DNA of 64,000 bases, taken from contig PLFE01000141.1 in NCBI GenBank assembly GCA_003136675.1, positions 17,829 through 81,828 on the forward strand, read 5' to 3'. The notes under the pieces are model-generated. The model saw nothing but the letters and a program-made list of their open reading frames with translations, had not been told where the DNA came from and did not search any database. This stretch comes from Bryobacterales bacterium (lineage in GTDB: Bacteria > Acidobacteriota > Terriglobia > Bryobacterales > Bryobacteraceae). This document shows positions 17,482-26,104 of the stretch, one piece after another (within the stretch, counting starts at the first letter, position 1; every line of letters starts with the position of its first letter). Made by a program: the position numbers and the translations under genes.

Positions 17482-18438
17482 ATGAGGGCAGCAGTACTGG
17501 CTGGTCCGCGCGATCTGCGCATGGAGGATGTGCCGAAGCCGGAACCGCAACGCGGCCACGTTCTTCTGCGTGTGCTGGCTTGCGGCGTTTGCAGAACGGA
17601 CCTGCATATTCTGGATGGCGAACTGCCACCGCTTCATGCTCGCAACATCCCGGGCCATCAGATCGTCGGCGAAACCGAAGATGGCCGGCGCGTGGGCGTC
17701 TCGTGGATGGGCGGCGTCGACGGCACGTGTCCCTATTGCGTGCGCAAGATGGAAAACCTTTGCGACAATCCGGTCTTCACCGGATACACGGTGAATGGCG
17801 GGTATGCGGAATACGCGGTGGCGCGCGAGGACTTCACGTTTCCGCTGCCCGACGGGCTGGACCCGCTCCATGCGGCGCCGTTGCTCTGTGCCGGGATTAT
17901 CGGGTTCCGCAGCCTTCGCGTGGCCGGCGTAGAACCAGGCGATCGTGTGGGCTTATTTGGGTTCGGTTCTTCAGCGCATCTGACGATTGAGGTTTTGAAA
18001 CACTGGCACTGTGAGGTGTTCGTGGCAACGCGGGGCGCTTCGCACCAGCAACTCGCCCGCGACCTTGGCGCGAACTGGGTGGGTGGGGAAGTCGATAAGC
18101 CGCCCGCGCTTCTGGACCGCGCACTCACCTTCGCACCGAGTGGAGATGTGGTGGTGGCCGCACTGGCCAGTTTACGGAAGGGCGGCGTTGTAGCCATCAA
18201 CGCGATCCACCTCGACAGAATCCCGCAATTTGACTACGACACTTTACTTTGGGGCGAACGCCAGATCCGCAGCGTTGCGAACATGACGCGGGATGACGCC
18301 CACGCTTTCCTGAAGATCGCCGCCGAAATCAAGATGCATCCCAAAGTAACTCCATTCCCGCTGAGCCGCGCGCTGGAAGCGCTCGATGCGGTCAGAAAAG
18401 ACGCCGTCGATGGCGCGGCTGTGCTCATCCCCGACTGA
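17482..18438 (+). CDS. zinc-type alcohol dehydrogenase (MDR family)
   Basis: A 318-residue medium-chain dehydrogenase that oxidises alcohols with NAD(P). The catalytic zinc ligands are in ACGVCRTDLH and PGHQIVGE; the Rossmann part has RVGLFGFGSSAHL near residue 155. In the structural-zinc lobe (WMGGVDGTCPYCVRKMENLC) only three of the usual four Cys are present; Asp stands where the first Cys is expected. The length is near normal. The ATG at 17482 begins MRAAVLAG; a TTG sits just upstream. The stop TGA overlaps the ATG of the next gene by one base, which indicates coupling. Confidence 0.88.
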   Translation: MRAAVLAGPRDLRMEDVPKPEPQRGHVLLRVLACGVCRTDLHILDGELPPLHARNIPGHQIVGETEDGRRVGVSWMGGVDGTCPYCVRKMENLCDNPVFTGYTVNGGYAEYAVAREDFTFPLPDGLDPLHAAPLLCAGIIGFRSLRVAGVEPGDRVGLFGFGSSAHLTIEVLKHWHCEVFVATRGASHQQLARDLGANWVGGEVDKPPALLDRALTFAPSGDVVVAALASLRKGGVVAINAIHLDRIPQFDYDTLLWGERQIRSVANMTRDDAHAFLKIAAEIKMHPKVTPFPLSRALEALDAVRKDAVDGAAVLIPD

Positions 18439-19340
18439 TGCGCTTCATTGGTGAGGAAGAAGTACGAGAGGTGCTGAGCTTCCGGCAGCTCATCCCCGCC
18501 ATGCGGGAAGCTTTGCGCGCGTTTTCTTCCGGCCGCGTCCTGCAGCCGGTGCGGGGAATTATCCACGTGCCGGAGCACAACGGCTGGTTCGGCGTCATGC
18601 CTGCCGTTTACGAAGATGTGATGGGCGCGAAGTTAGTCACCTTCTATCCGGCGAACGCTCCTCTACACACTCACCAGGCGACGATCCAACTGTTCCGCGC
18701 TTCCACGGGTGAGCCGCTGGCTTGCATGGACGGCCGGGTGATCACGGAAATGCGAACGGCCGCGGTTTCCGCGATCGCTCTGGATCTTCTGGCGCCGCGC
18801 GTTCCGTTGGTGCTTGCCATTGCCGGCAGCGGAGTTCAGGCCCATTCGCATTTGGAGGCGTTCCGTCAGATTCGCGGGTTCACGGAGGTTCGCGTGTGGA
18901 GCCGCACGCGCGCTCATGCGGACAACTTCGCCGAGGCTCTTGGATCTCAGTCCTTTGAATCCGCGGAAGCGGCCGTCTGCAACGCGGATGTAGTTGTTAC
19001 CTTGACCAGCGCTTCGGAACCCATTCTGCGAGGCGCCTGGTTGAAAGCGTGCGCGACGGTGATCGCCGTGGGCTCAGTCGGGCCGAATCGGCGGGAACTG
19101 GACGACGACGTAATGCGAAGCCCCGTGATTGTGGAATCGCGCGAATCTGCCGTTCGCGAGGCGGGCGAATTGATTCAGTCCGGCGCCCAGGTTTACGCGG
19201 AGATCGGCGAACTCCTGAATGGCGCGAGGCAGATTCCGCCACCGCCCGTGGTTTATAAATCGCTCGGCATCGCAGTGGAGGACATCGCTGCGGCGCGCCT
19301 GGTTTATGACAGTATTTTGGGTCGTGATGTAGCAAACTAG
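18438..19340 (+). CDS. ornithine cyclodeaminase/mu-crystallin family protein
   Basis: A 300-residue NAD(P)-binding protein of the OCD/mu-crystallin family. The substrate half has VMPAVYEDVMGAKLVTFYP and the family hallmark GRVITEMRTAAVSAIA with its Lys/Arg/Thr residues. The Rossmann half has LAIAGSGVQAHSHLEAF and VRVWSRT near residues 130-155. Members act as ornithine cyclodeaminase, alanine dehydrogenase or imine/ketimine reductase; which applies here is not visible. It is translationally linked to the dehydrogenase upstream, and the carbonic anhydrase starts four bases after its stop. Confidence 0.88.
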   Translation: MRFIGEEEVREVLSFRQLIPAMREALRAFSSGRVLQPVRGIIHVPEHNGWFGVMPAVYEDVMGAKLVTFYPANAPLHTHQATIQLFRASTGEPLACMDGRVITEMRTAAVSAIALDLLAPRVPLVLAIAGSGVQAHSHLEAFRQIRGFTEVRVWSRTRAHADNFAEALGSQSFESAEAAVCNADVVVTLTSASEPILRGAWLKACATVIAVGSVGPNRRELDDDVMRSPVIVESRESAVREAGELIQSGAQVYAEIGELLNGARQIPPPPVVYKSLGIAVEDIAAARLVYDSILGRDVAN

Positions 19341-19344
19341 AACA

Positions 19345-19974
19345 ATGCGTTTACTTCGGGATTTATTCGACAAGAATGCGGAATGGGCCCGCCGCACGGA
19401 AGCCGAGGAGCCCGGTTTCTTTACGCGCCTTACCGGTGAGCAGACACCCCATTTCTTCTGGATCGGCTGTTCGGATAGCCGCGTCCCAGCCGAGCAGATC
19501 ACGGGACTGATGCCCGGAGATCTTTTTGTGCACCGGAATGTCGCAAACCTTGTCGCCCATCAGGACTTGAGCTGTCAGGCGGCGCTCCAATATGCCGTCG
19601 ATGTCCTGAGAATCCGGCATGTGTTAGTGGTTGGCCATCACGGTTGCGGCGGTGTTCGCGCGGCGATGAACAAACAGGAACTTTCCGGTCCGGCAGGCGA
19701 ATGGCTACGGCCGCTGCGCGAGCTTTACGAACAGAAGCGGGAGTATTTCGAGAGTTGGTCCGACGATCAGGCGCGTTGGGACAAACTTTGTGAATTGAAT
19801 GTAATCGCGCAGGTAGGCGCGCTCAGCCGCACCCCACTGATTGAACGCGCGTGGGATCGCGGACAAGAACTGGCTGTTCACGGCTGGATCTATGACTTGC
19901 GCGATGGCCGCCTGCAGGATCTGAATGTAACGATCACGTCAAAGGCGGAAGCCGAAAGCCTTAGTTCCTCATGA
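19345..19974 (+). CDS. can: beta-class carbonic anhydrase
   Basis: A 209-residue enzyme that interconverts carbon dioxide and bicarbonate in the cytosol. Zinc ligands are visible in WIGCSDSRVPAE (Cys, with the Asp-Arg dyad) and VLVVGHHGCGGVRAAM (His and Cys). HRNVANLV, between the two, is the usual active-site wall. The length is typical. It is the last gene of the apparent run that starts with GH95 and converges on lutC with only eight bases between stops; CCTCATGAGG at the junction is a short palindrome rather than a clear terminator. Confidence 0.95.
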   Translation: MRLLRDLFDKNAEWARRTEAEEPGFFTRLTGEQTPHFFWIGCSDSRVPAEQITGLMPGDLFVHRNVANLVAHQDLSCQAALQYAVDVLRIRHVLVVGHHGCGGVRAAMNKQELSGPAGEWLRPLRELYEQKREYFESWSDDQARWDKLCELNVIAQVGALSRTPLIERAWDRGQELAVHGWIYDLRDGRLQDLNVTITSKAEAESLSSS

Positions 19975-19982
19975 GGACTCCC

Positions 19983-20630
19983 TCATAAAGACACCAACAC
20001 AACCTCCATGGAGCGAGGGCCGTGGACACCCTGTATCCTCGTCATTTCTATATCGGCTGTGGCTGAGGGCCCGGATATGAGCGTAAGCGGGCGAGACATC
20101 GCTTCGGCTAACCGGTGCATAGCTTCGGGAACGGTTTCGACGATCTGGTCTTCAAAGGCAACGCACAGGTGATAGTCGGGCAGCAGCGTAAGGGCCCGGC
20201 GACCTTGAGAAGAACCGCCGTCGAGGATGATGGTGCCGGTGTCGGCAATAGCGACGGCGCAACCGGTGATCACCCCGTCGCAGCATTCGATTTGTGGGTA
20301 GGGGGAAGCATGATCCCGGATGAATTCAAATGGCTGCGGGAGCCAGTCGACGGGAATATCGTGAGGGACGGCGACGCTTTGAGCATTTCGCGCGTGTAGG
20401 CGTTCCGCTATGGTGGCCGCGATTTCCAGATGAGTGCATCGGTAGACTCCAGCTCCGTAATCAGTCAGCCGCTCAATGAATAAGTCGAGCTTCTGGCCCT
20501 TCTGCGCGGTCCCTGCGGATTCGTAACCGCGTTCGATGGCCTGGTATTCCTGCTCGGGATTGCCGGATGCTCCGATGGAAGCGAGAATCCGGTCACGCGC
20601 GGAAGCAGTCACTTTCGATCCCTCCACCAT
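19983..20630 (-). CDS. lutC: L-lactate utilization protein LutC (LUD domain)
   Basis: A 215-residue LUD-domain protein, the third subunit of the LutABC iron-sulfur complex that oxidises L-lactate to pyruvate. Visible features are the N-terminal helix (ARDRILASI), VITGCAVAIADTGTIILDGG (the typical LUD strand-loop) and the C-terminal ISGPSATADIEMTRIQGVHGP. The ATG at 20630 overlaps lutB by 22 bases; a GTG at 20612 overlaps the lutB stop as GTGA and may be the true start (209 aa). It is last in the lutA-lutB-lutC order and probably depends on lutB translation. Confidence 0.92.
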   Translation of the reverse strand: MVEGSKVTASARDRILASIGASGNPEQEYQAIERGYESAGTAQKGQKLDLFIERLTDYGAGVYRCTHLEIAATIAERLHARNAQSVAVPHDIPVDWLPQPFEFIRDHASPYPQIECCDGVITGCAVAIADTGTIILDGGSSQGRRALTLLPDYHLCVAFEDQIVETVPEAMHRLAEAMSRPLTLISGPSATADIEMTRIQGVHGPRSMEVVLVSL

Positions 20631-22024
20631 TCACGAAACGATTGCTCGGGAACCGTCATCAGATCGCGGACGGAACTCCATCCGCTGAGCATGCCCGGCA
20701 GGTTCTTGAGCACGCCTTCGCTGAGGAACGGCTTCTGGGCAATCCTCGCGAAGCCTTGCGCCGCTGCAAGTCGCCTGGGGCCCGCGAGAGCGAAAGCGGC
20801 GGCTCTCATCGCGAGCTGCTCTACTATTGGTGAATCTCCCTGCTCGACTACTTTCGCGCGTAAGTGGACCAATACCTCAGGGATATTAATCTTCACCGGG
20901 CAGATCTCATAGCACGCTCCACAGAGCGAGGAAGCGAAAGGCAGAGTTTCGGAGTGCCGCATGGATTGTAACTGCGGCGTGAGGATGGCGCCGATTGGAC
21001 CGGAGTAGATTGAGCCATACGCGTGGCCTCCGGTTTGACGGTAGACCGGGCAGATATTGAGGCACGCGCCGCAGCGGATACAATGCAGCGTTTGCCGGGC
21101 GGCTTCATCGGCCAGCACCTTGGTTCTTCCGTTATCGAGCAGAACGACGTGGAACTCACTGGGCCCATCGTTTGCTGAAACACCAGACCAGATGGACGAG
21201 TAAGGGCTCATGCGTTCGCCCGTCGCGGAGCGCGCCAGAATTTGCAGAAAGACCTCAAGATCCCGGAAACGCGGAATCACTTTTTCGATCCCGATCAGGC
21301 TGATCAGAACCTTCGGTAAAGTGAGGCACATGCGTGCATTCCCTTCGGACTCAACGATGCAGACCGATCCATTCTCGGCAATCGCGAAGTTCGCCCCACT
21401 AATGCCCACGCGCACCCGGAGAAACTTCTCGCGGAGATAACGGCGCGCGGCTTCGGCGAGATCTTTCGGCTCACGACCCAAGGTTTCGAGATGCATCTTG
21501 TCGAGAAATATCTGGCGGATCTGCATCCGGTTCTTATGCAGCGCCGGCACAACGATATGCGACGGGTGGTCGGATCCGAGTTGCACGATCAGATCGGCGA
21601 GATCTGTTTCGTAAGGCGTGATTCCGGCGGCTTCGAGCGCGGTGTTTAATTGCGTTTCATCCGATGTCATCGTTTTGACTTTGATGACTTCGGTCTCTCC
21701 GTGAGATTGGATGATGCCGGTGATGATCCGGTTGGCCTCATCCGCGTCCTCAGCCCAGTGGACTTTGCCGCCCGCGCGAACGCACGACTGCTCGAACTGG
21801 ACCAGATAGCGGTCCAGATACCGCATGGTGTGTTCTTTGATCCGGCTAGCGGCGGTACGGAGCTGCTGCCAATCGGCCTTTTCCTCGACGAGCAATGCGC
21901 GTTTGGCCCGAATCACGCCGGTGGCGTGCCTCACATTCTGTCGCAACTGCACATCCTCCATGGCCGCCTTTGCGGCCATGGGAAAGCTGGGTGATTCCGC
22001 GGCAGCCCCCACCCGGACACTCAT
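20609..22024 (-). CDS. lutB: lactate utilization iron-sulfur protein LutB
   Basis: A 471-residue subunit of the LutABC lactate oxidase. An N-terminal LUD domain (about 60-290) is followed by two 4Fe-4S motifs, CIRCGACLNICPVYRQTGG (about residue 305) and SLCGACYEICPVKINIP (about residue 355). The start is taken as the ATG at 22024, which overlaps the lutA stop as ATGA; the frame is open further upstream but only inside lutA. Electrons from lactate probably pass to the quinone pool. The end overlaps lutC. Confidence 0.95.
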   Translation of the reverse strand: MSVRVGAAAESPSFPMAAKAAMEDVQLRQNVRHATGVIRAKRALLVEEKADWQQLRTAASRIKEHTMRYLDRYLVQFEQSCVRAGGKVHWAEDADEANRIITGIIQSHGETEVIKVKTMTSDETQLNTALEAAGITPYETDLADLIVQLGSDHPSHIVVPALHKNRMQIRQIFLDKMHLETLGREPKDLAEAARRYLREKFLRVRVGISGANFAIAENGSVCIVESEGNARMCLTLPKVLISLIGIEKVIPRFRDLEVFLQILARSATGERMSPYSSIWSGVSANDGPSEFHVVLLDNGRTKVLADEAARQTLHCIRCGACLNICPVYRQTGGHAYGSIYSGPIGAILTPQLQSMRHSETLPFASSLCGACYEICPVKINIPEVLVHLRAKVVEQGDSPIVEQLAMRAAAFALAGPRRLAAAQGFARIAQKPFLSEGVLKNLPGMLSGWSSVRDLMTVPEQSFREWWRDRK

Positions 22025-22755
22025 CGCCGCTCCTCCGACGCGAGGATTTCCGCAAGATGCGCCACGCGGACCGGCTGCCTCTGGCGGTGTAAGCCTCCGT
22101 AGATGTGCATGAGGCATGAGTTATCGCATGCCGCGCAGACCTCTGCGCCGGTGGCCGCGACCGCCTGCATTTTATCGGCGAGCATCGCGGCGGAAACATC
22201 CGGATTCTTGATGGAAAACGTTCCGCCGAATCCGCAGCACTCGTCGGCGCCCGGTAGCTCGATATATCTTAAGCCGCGAACTTCCTTAAGCAACCGGATG
22301 GGCTTGTCGCCCAGTCCGAGCGTTCGCATGGAATGACAGGACGGGTGGTAAGTCACCTTGTGCGGGTAAAACGCCCCTGTGTCGGTGACACCGAGTCGAT
22401 CAACCAATAGTTCCGTAAACTCAAATACTCGCGGAAGCAGGTTCCGAACCTTGTCGCGCAGCGTGGGATCGCCAGTCTCCTCTGCGAGAATCGAATAGTG
22501 CTCGCGAATCATGGCGACGCACGAAGAGGACGGCGAACAAATCACTTCCGCGTCATCGAATACTTCAAGGAACCGCTGCATCAGGGGTAAAGCTTCCTTG
22601 CGGTAGCCGGTGTTTAGATGCATCTGCCCACAGCACGTTTGCTCGGCGCGGAACTCGACTGAATGCCCGAGGCGCTCCAGTACGTGGACAACGGCCTTGC
22701 CAGTCTCAGGGAAGAGAGTATCGTTATAGCAAGTAATGAACAGTGAGATCTTCAC
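22021..22755 (-). CDS. lutA: lactate utilization cysteine-rich protein LutA
   Basis: A 244-residue protein with two CCG-type cysteine-rich repeats that bind iron-sulfur clusters or act as an electron-transfer hub: EQTCCGQMHLNTG (about residue 40) and GADECCGFGGTFS (about residue 170), plus VTYHPSCHSMRTLG. It is the first gene of lutABC, starting at GTG with no evident ribosome site. The stop of the GH39 xylosidase gene lies only eight bases upstream on the same strand, so the lut genes may be read from the xylosidase promoter. Confidence 0.94.
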   Translation of the reverse strand: MKISLFITCYNDTLFPETGKAVVHVLERLGHSVEFRAEQTCCGQMHLNTGYRKEALPLMQRFLEVFDDAEVICSPSSSCVAMIREHYSILAEETGDPTLRDKVRNLLPRVFEFTELLVDRLGVTDTGAFYPHKVTYHPSCHSMRTLGLGDKPIRLLKEVRGLRYIELPGADECCGFGGTFSIKNPDVSAAMLADKMQAVAATGAEVCAACDNSCLMHIYGGLHRQRQPVRVAHLAEILASEERR

Positions 22756-22763
22756 GGGTGTGG

Positions 22764-24404
22764 TTACCAGCTCAACGCGAATAGCGATATACCTTGAAGC
22801 GGGATCGAGAATTTGACTTGCAACGTACTACTTTGCACCGGCGCGAAGTGTGGGGATTCCAGGAGTTGTAATTGACCGGCTTGTTCCAGCGATTTATATT
22901 GATCCGCGGACGGGGTTTGCGGCGATCCTAATCGCCTCCACTCGGTAAACGCGTTGCTGTGTGTATCATCAATGCGGTATTGCCTGACAAGAATGCGGCG
23001 CGCTTCCACGGGCAAGCCATGGATGGTTAGCTGAACCAACGCCGCGGGGCCGGGAACGTCGTCACTCTGGTAGTTCCAGACTAATACCGAGAGGTCGCGC
23101 CCGGCGCGCGTCGCTAGCGCATCCACGTTGGGCGTGCCCATGCTGACGGCCTTGAGATAATCCCCGCGAAGCCAGCCTGCCATGCGAAACACGTTCAGCA
23201 CCGGCTTATCCAGTCCATTAGTCGCCAACGTTCGCAGGCCATCGAAATAAGGCTGACCTTCAAATTCAAATGCCCAAGTCAGGAAGCCCTCCAGATTGAC
23301 GCCATAACGGTCCGCTAGTGTGAGAGTCGCCTTCAGAGCGGCGGCCGTATAGGCCGGATACAGTGTGCCGTTCCTGTATGCGTTTTGTGGGTAGACGCGA
23401 GCGGAACAAGCCGCGCAACCTTCCGGATCGGCTTCACTCAGCACAATGGGCAAGTGGCGGAATCTGGGGAAGGAACGAACGATTTGAAATCCAGTTTCCA
23501 CGTCATTCAACTCGTGCTCTAAACCCATTTGAACAATGCCGTCGGCCAAATGCGGACTTCCCTTGGCGTGAAAGCTGATGAAATCGAGCGGCGCGCCGGT
23601 ACCCCCGGTCACGTAGTTCTTTCCCGATGCGCAATGCTCGAGGAACTGCCTTAAGAAAGCAGCGGCTTTTGCGTTCGCCGGACCCGTGGACGCTGGCCCA
23701 CCGACTCGCGCCGCCGGTAGCGCTCGCTTCACAGCCGCGGCGGTGAAGTCGTAGAGCTTGTCATATTCTTCGGGAGTACCGTGCCAATAGCCTATATCGG
23801 GCTCATTCCAAACTTCCCAATCCCAACTTGCTACTTCCTGCCGCCCGTACTCTTTCAGGCTGTGTTTGACCCATTGAAAGATGAGTTCTTCCCACTTGGC
23901 ATAGTCCGTGGGAGGATAAGTCCAGCCGACGTAATAGCGGTCGAATTTGTCCCCCGGGCGCCAGACCGGCACATAAGGGTCGGGCTGAGTCGAGAGTGCC
24001 TTTGGCATGAAGCCAATCTCGACGAAAGGCTTCGCCCCCGCCTGGATATACGTCTTCAGTATGCGGTCAACGATTGTCCAATCGTAAACAGGCTTTCCGT
24101 TCGCATCCTCCGTGTAAGCGTTGGTCGAGCCCCACTTCAACGCCGCCGTGCCGTCGCCGCTGGTGAGCAGGTTATGCGTGCGGAAGTGCGCCGGAGAAGC
24201 GCTTGACAGCGCGATCTCGCCGATCAGTTTGCGGCCGTGCTCGATGTATGTATAGTTAGGCTCGTCGTACCCGAAGAAATTCCACACAGGTTTGACCGGC
24301 GCGATCTTCGACGCGGCGTCCACGCGGATCGCGATCGCATCTTGCGCGAATGCACGTAGAAGCGCGATGAGCACGCAGGATAGCAGCCAGGAGAAGCGTC
24401 GCAC
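22764..24404 (-). CDS. GH39 beta-xylosidase-like glycoside hydrolase
   Basis: A 546-residue exported enzyme. A signal peptide (FSWLLSCVLIALLRAFAQ) precedes a TIM barrel with the GH39 start VWNFFGYDEPNYTY, the acid/base Glu in WDWEVWNEPDIGYW (about residue 205) and the likely nucleophile Glu in PIVLSEADPEGC (about residue 310). A C-terminal beta domain (about 430-546) follows. GH39 enzymes release xylose from xylan oligosaccharides, or iduronate in the animal branch. It starts at GTG. It diverges from the GH51 gene (54 bases between starts) and is followed by lutABC after eight bases. Confidence 0.88.
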   Translation of the reverse strand: MRRFSWLLSCVLIALLRAFAQDAIAIRVDAASKIAPVKPVWNFFGYDEPNYTYIEHGRKLIGEIALSSASPAHFRTHNLLTSGDGTAALKWGSTNAYTEDANGKPVYDWTIVDRILKTYIQAGAKPFVEIGFMPKALSTQPDPYVPVWRPGDKFDRYYVGWTYPPTDYAKWEELIFQWVKHSLKEYGRQEVASWDWEVWNEPDIGYWHGTPEEYDKLYDFTAAAVKRALPAARVGGPASTGPANAKAAAFLRQFLEHCASGKNYVTGGTGAPLDFISFHAKGSPHLADGIVQMGLEHELNDVETGFQIVRSFPRFRHLPIVLSEADPEGCAACSARVYPQNAYRNGTLYPAYTAAALKATLTLADRYGVNLEGFLTWAFEFEGQPYFDGLRTLATNGLDKPVLNVFRMAGWLRGDYLKAVSMGTPNVDALATRAGRDLSVLVWNYQSDDVPGPAALVQLTIHGLPVEARRILVRQYRIDDTHSNAFTEWRRLGSPQTPSADQYKSLEQAGQLQLLESPHFAPVQSSTLQVKFSIPLQGISLFALSW

Positions 24405-24458
24405 GAGTTTGACATCCGAGTTTATCGCGCTCTGCGATACGATCCGTTAAGGAAGAGT

Positions 24459-26099
24459 ATGAACCACCAGACAATTTTTGGCCGGCCGTCAAGAAGAGAC
24501 GTTCTCCGGGGATTGGCGGCTTGCGCGGCGGCGCCGGCGCTCCGCGCGCAAACCTCCGTGAAGCAGGCCTCCTTTAAGCAAGCCTCGGCGCATATCGAGG
24601 TGATCACGGGCGAGCCCATTGGCACCATCGCTCCCGAGATCTATGGGCACTTCACCGAGCACCTCGGCGGGGTGATCTATGACGGCATCTGGGTGGGGCC
24701 AGGCTCGAAGATCCCAAACCAGGGCGGTATTCGAACCGCTGTGATCGATGCGCTGAGAGAAATTAAAGCGCCCGTGATCAGATGGCCGGGTGGATGCTTC
24801 GCGGATAGCTACGACTGGCATGACGGTGTGGGGGAGAACCGCAAGGCACGTACCAACTTCTGGGGCGGGACTGATTCCAACTCCTTCGGGACAGGCGAGT
24901 TCATGCGCTTCTGCGAACTAACGGGCGCCAAACCGTATCTTGCCGCAAACCTGAGAACCTTGCCAGGACGCGACTTCAACGAATGGATCGAGTACTGCAA
25001 CTCTGCCGCCGGCAGCACCACGGGCGCTGCTCGCCGGGCCGCAGCCGGTCATCCCGAACCCTACGATGTGCGTTACTGGGGGGTGGGGAATGAATCCTGG
25101 GGCTGCGGCGGGAACTTCACGCCTGAAGACTATGCTTCGGAATTCCGAAGGTTCACCGCCTGGGTTCCCACCTACGGGCATCCGCTTTCACTGATCGCAT
25201 CGGGACCGAATGAACACGAGGTGGATTGGACCCGCCGGTTGATGCGCTCGATGGCGGAGAAGCACCAGGTTGGGTCTATTTTTGGCTTGTCCGTGCATGA
25301 CTACACCTGGAACGTAAGTGGCGGGAAGACCACGGATTGGGATCGCGGCAAAGGCGACGCGCTCAACTTCGGAGAGATGGAATGGTACGAACTGCTGGCG
25401 CAAGGCAGTTACATGGAAACGATTGTTCGAGACCACTGGCTGGCGCTGGCGGAGTCAGACACAACGCATCACGTCAAACTGGTTGTGGATGAGTGGGGTG
25501 CCTGGTACGCTCCAGGGACGGAAATCGGCCCGAAGTACACGCTTTCGCAGCAGTCAACGCTGAGGGATGCTCTTCTGACGGGACTTACTTTAGATATCTT
25601 CCAACGTCATGCCGATAAGATCGCGATGGCGAACGCTGCTCAATTGATCAACTGCCTTCATTCGCTGATGCTCGCCAGCGAAGACAAGTTTACGCTAACG
25701 CCGACTTATCACGTCTTCAAAATGTACAGCGCTCATATGGGTGCGCAGGCAGTGCGGACAGAGTTTTCCGCAACGCCGATCAGTTACGATCGCAATGGAA
25801 AAGCGGCATCATTATGGGCGCTGAATGGTTCCGCTTCGCTTGCAGGAAAGGAGATGACGCTAACAGTTGTGAACCCACATATCACTCAGGAAATGGAGGC
25901 GGAAATCGTGGTGCGCGGCGCTGATGTTCAAACTGGAACGGGAACCATCTTAACCAATCCCGATATTCACAGCCACAATGATTTTCAGCACTCCCATGCC
26001 GTGGAGCCCGCGCCTACGAACGTCTCGGTCAGCAACGGCAGGGTGGTTCATACTTTCCCGCCCGCATCCGTTTCCGCGCTCTATCTGACGCTCGCGTGA
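24459..26099 (+). CDS. GH51 alpha-L-arabinofuranosidase
   Basis: A 546-residue enzyme that removes arabinofuranose side chains from arabinoxylan and arabinan. The N-terminus has a Tat motif (PSRRDVLRGLAACAAAP) and then a short duplicated KQAS unit. The barrel shows IYGHFTEHLGGVIYDGIWVG, VIRWPGGCFADSYDWHDG, the acid/base Glu in YWGVGNESWGCGGNF and the nucleophile Glu in LVVDEWGAWY. The C-terminal beta-sandwich (about 430-546) is typical. A good ribosome site (AAGGAAGAG) precedes the ATG. The divergent GH39 gene points to joint use on arabinoxylan. It converges on the PQQ-dehydrogenase gene five bases away. Confidence 0.95.
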   Translation: MNHQTIFGRPSRRDVLRGLAACAAAPALRAQTSVKQASFKQASAHIEVITGEPIGTIAPEIYGHFTEHLGGVIYDGIWVGPGSKIPNQGGIRTAVIDALREIKAPVIRWPGGCFADSYDWHDGVGENRKARTNFWGGTDSNSFGTGEFMRFCELTGAKPYLAANLRTLPGRDFNEWIEYCNSAAGSTTGAARRAAAGHPEPYDVRYWGVGNESWGCGGNFTPEDYASEFRRFTAWVPTYGHPLSLIASGPNEHEVDWTRRLMRSMAEKHQVGSIFGLSVHDYTWNVSGGKTTDWDRGKGDALNFGEMEWYELLAQGSYMETIVRDHWLALAESDTTHHVKLVVDEWGAWYAPGTEIGPKYTLSQQSTLRDALLTGLTLDIFQRHADKIAMANAAQLINCLHSLMLASEDKFTLTPTYHVFKMYSAHMGAQAVRTEFSATPISYDRNGKAASLWALNGSASLAGKEMTLTVVNPHITQEMEAEIVVRGADVQTGTGTILTNPDIHSHNDFQHSHAVEPAPTNVSVSNGRVVHTFPPASVSALYLTLA

Positions 26100-26104
26100 G
26101 CGGA

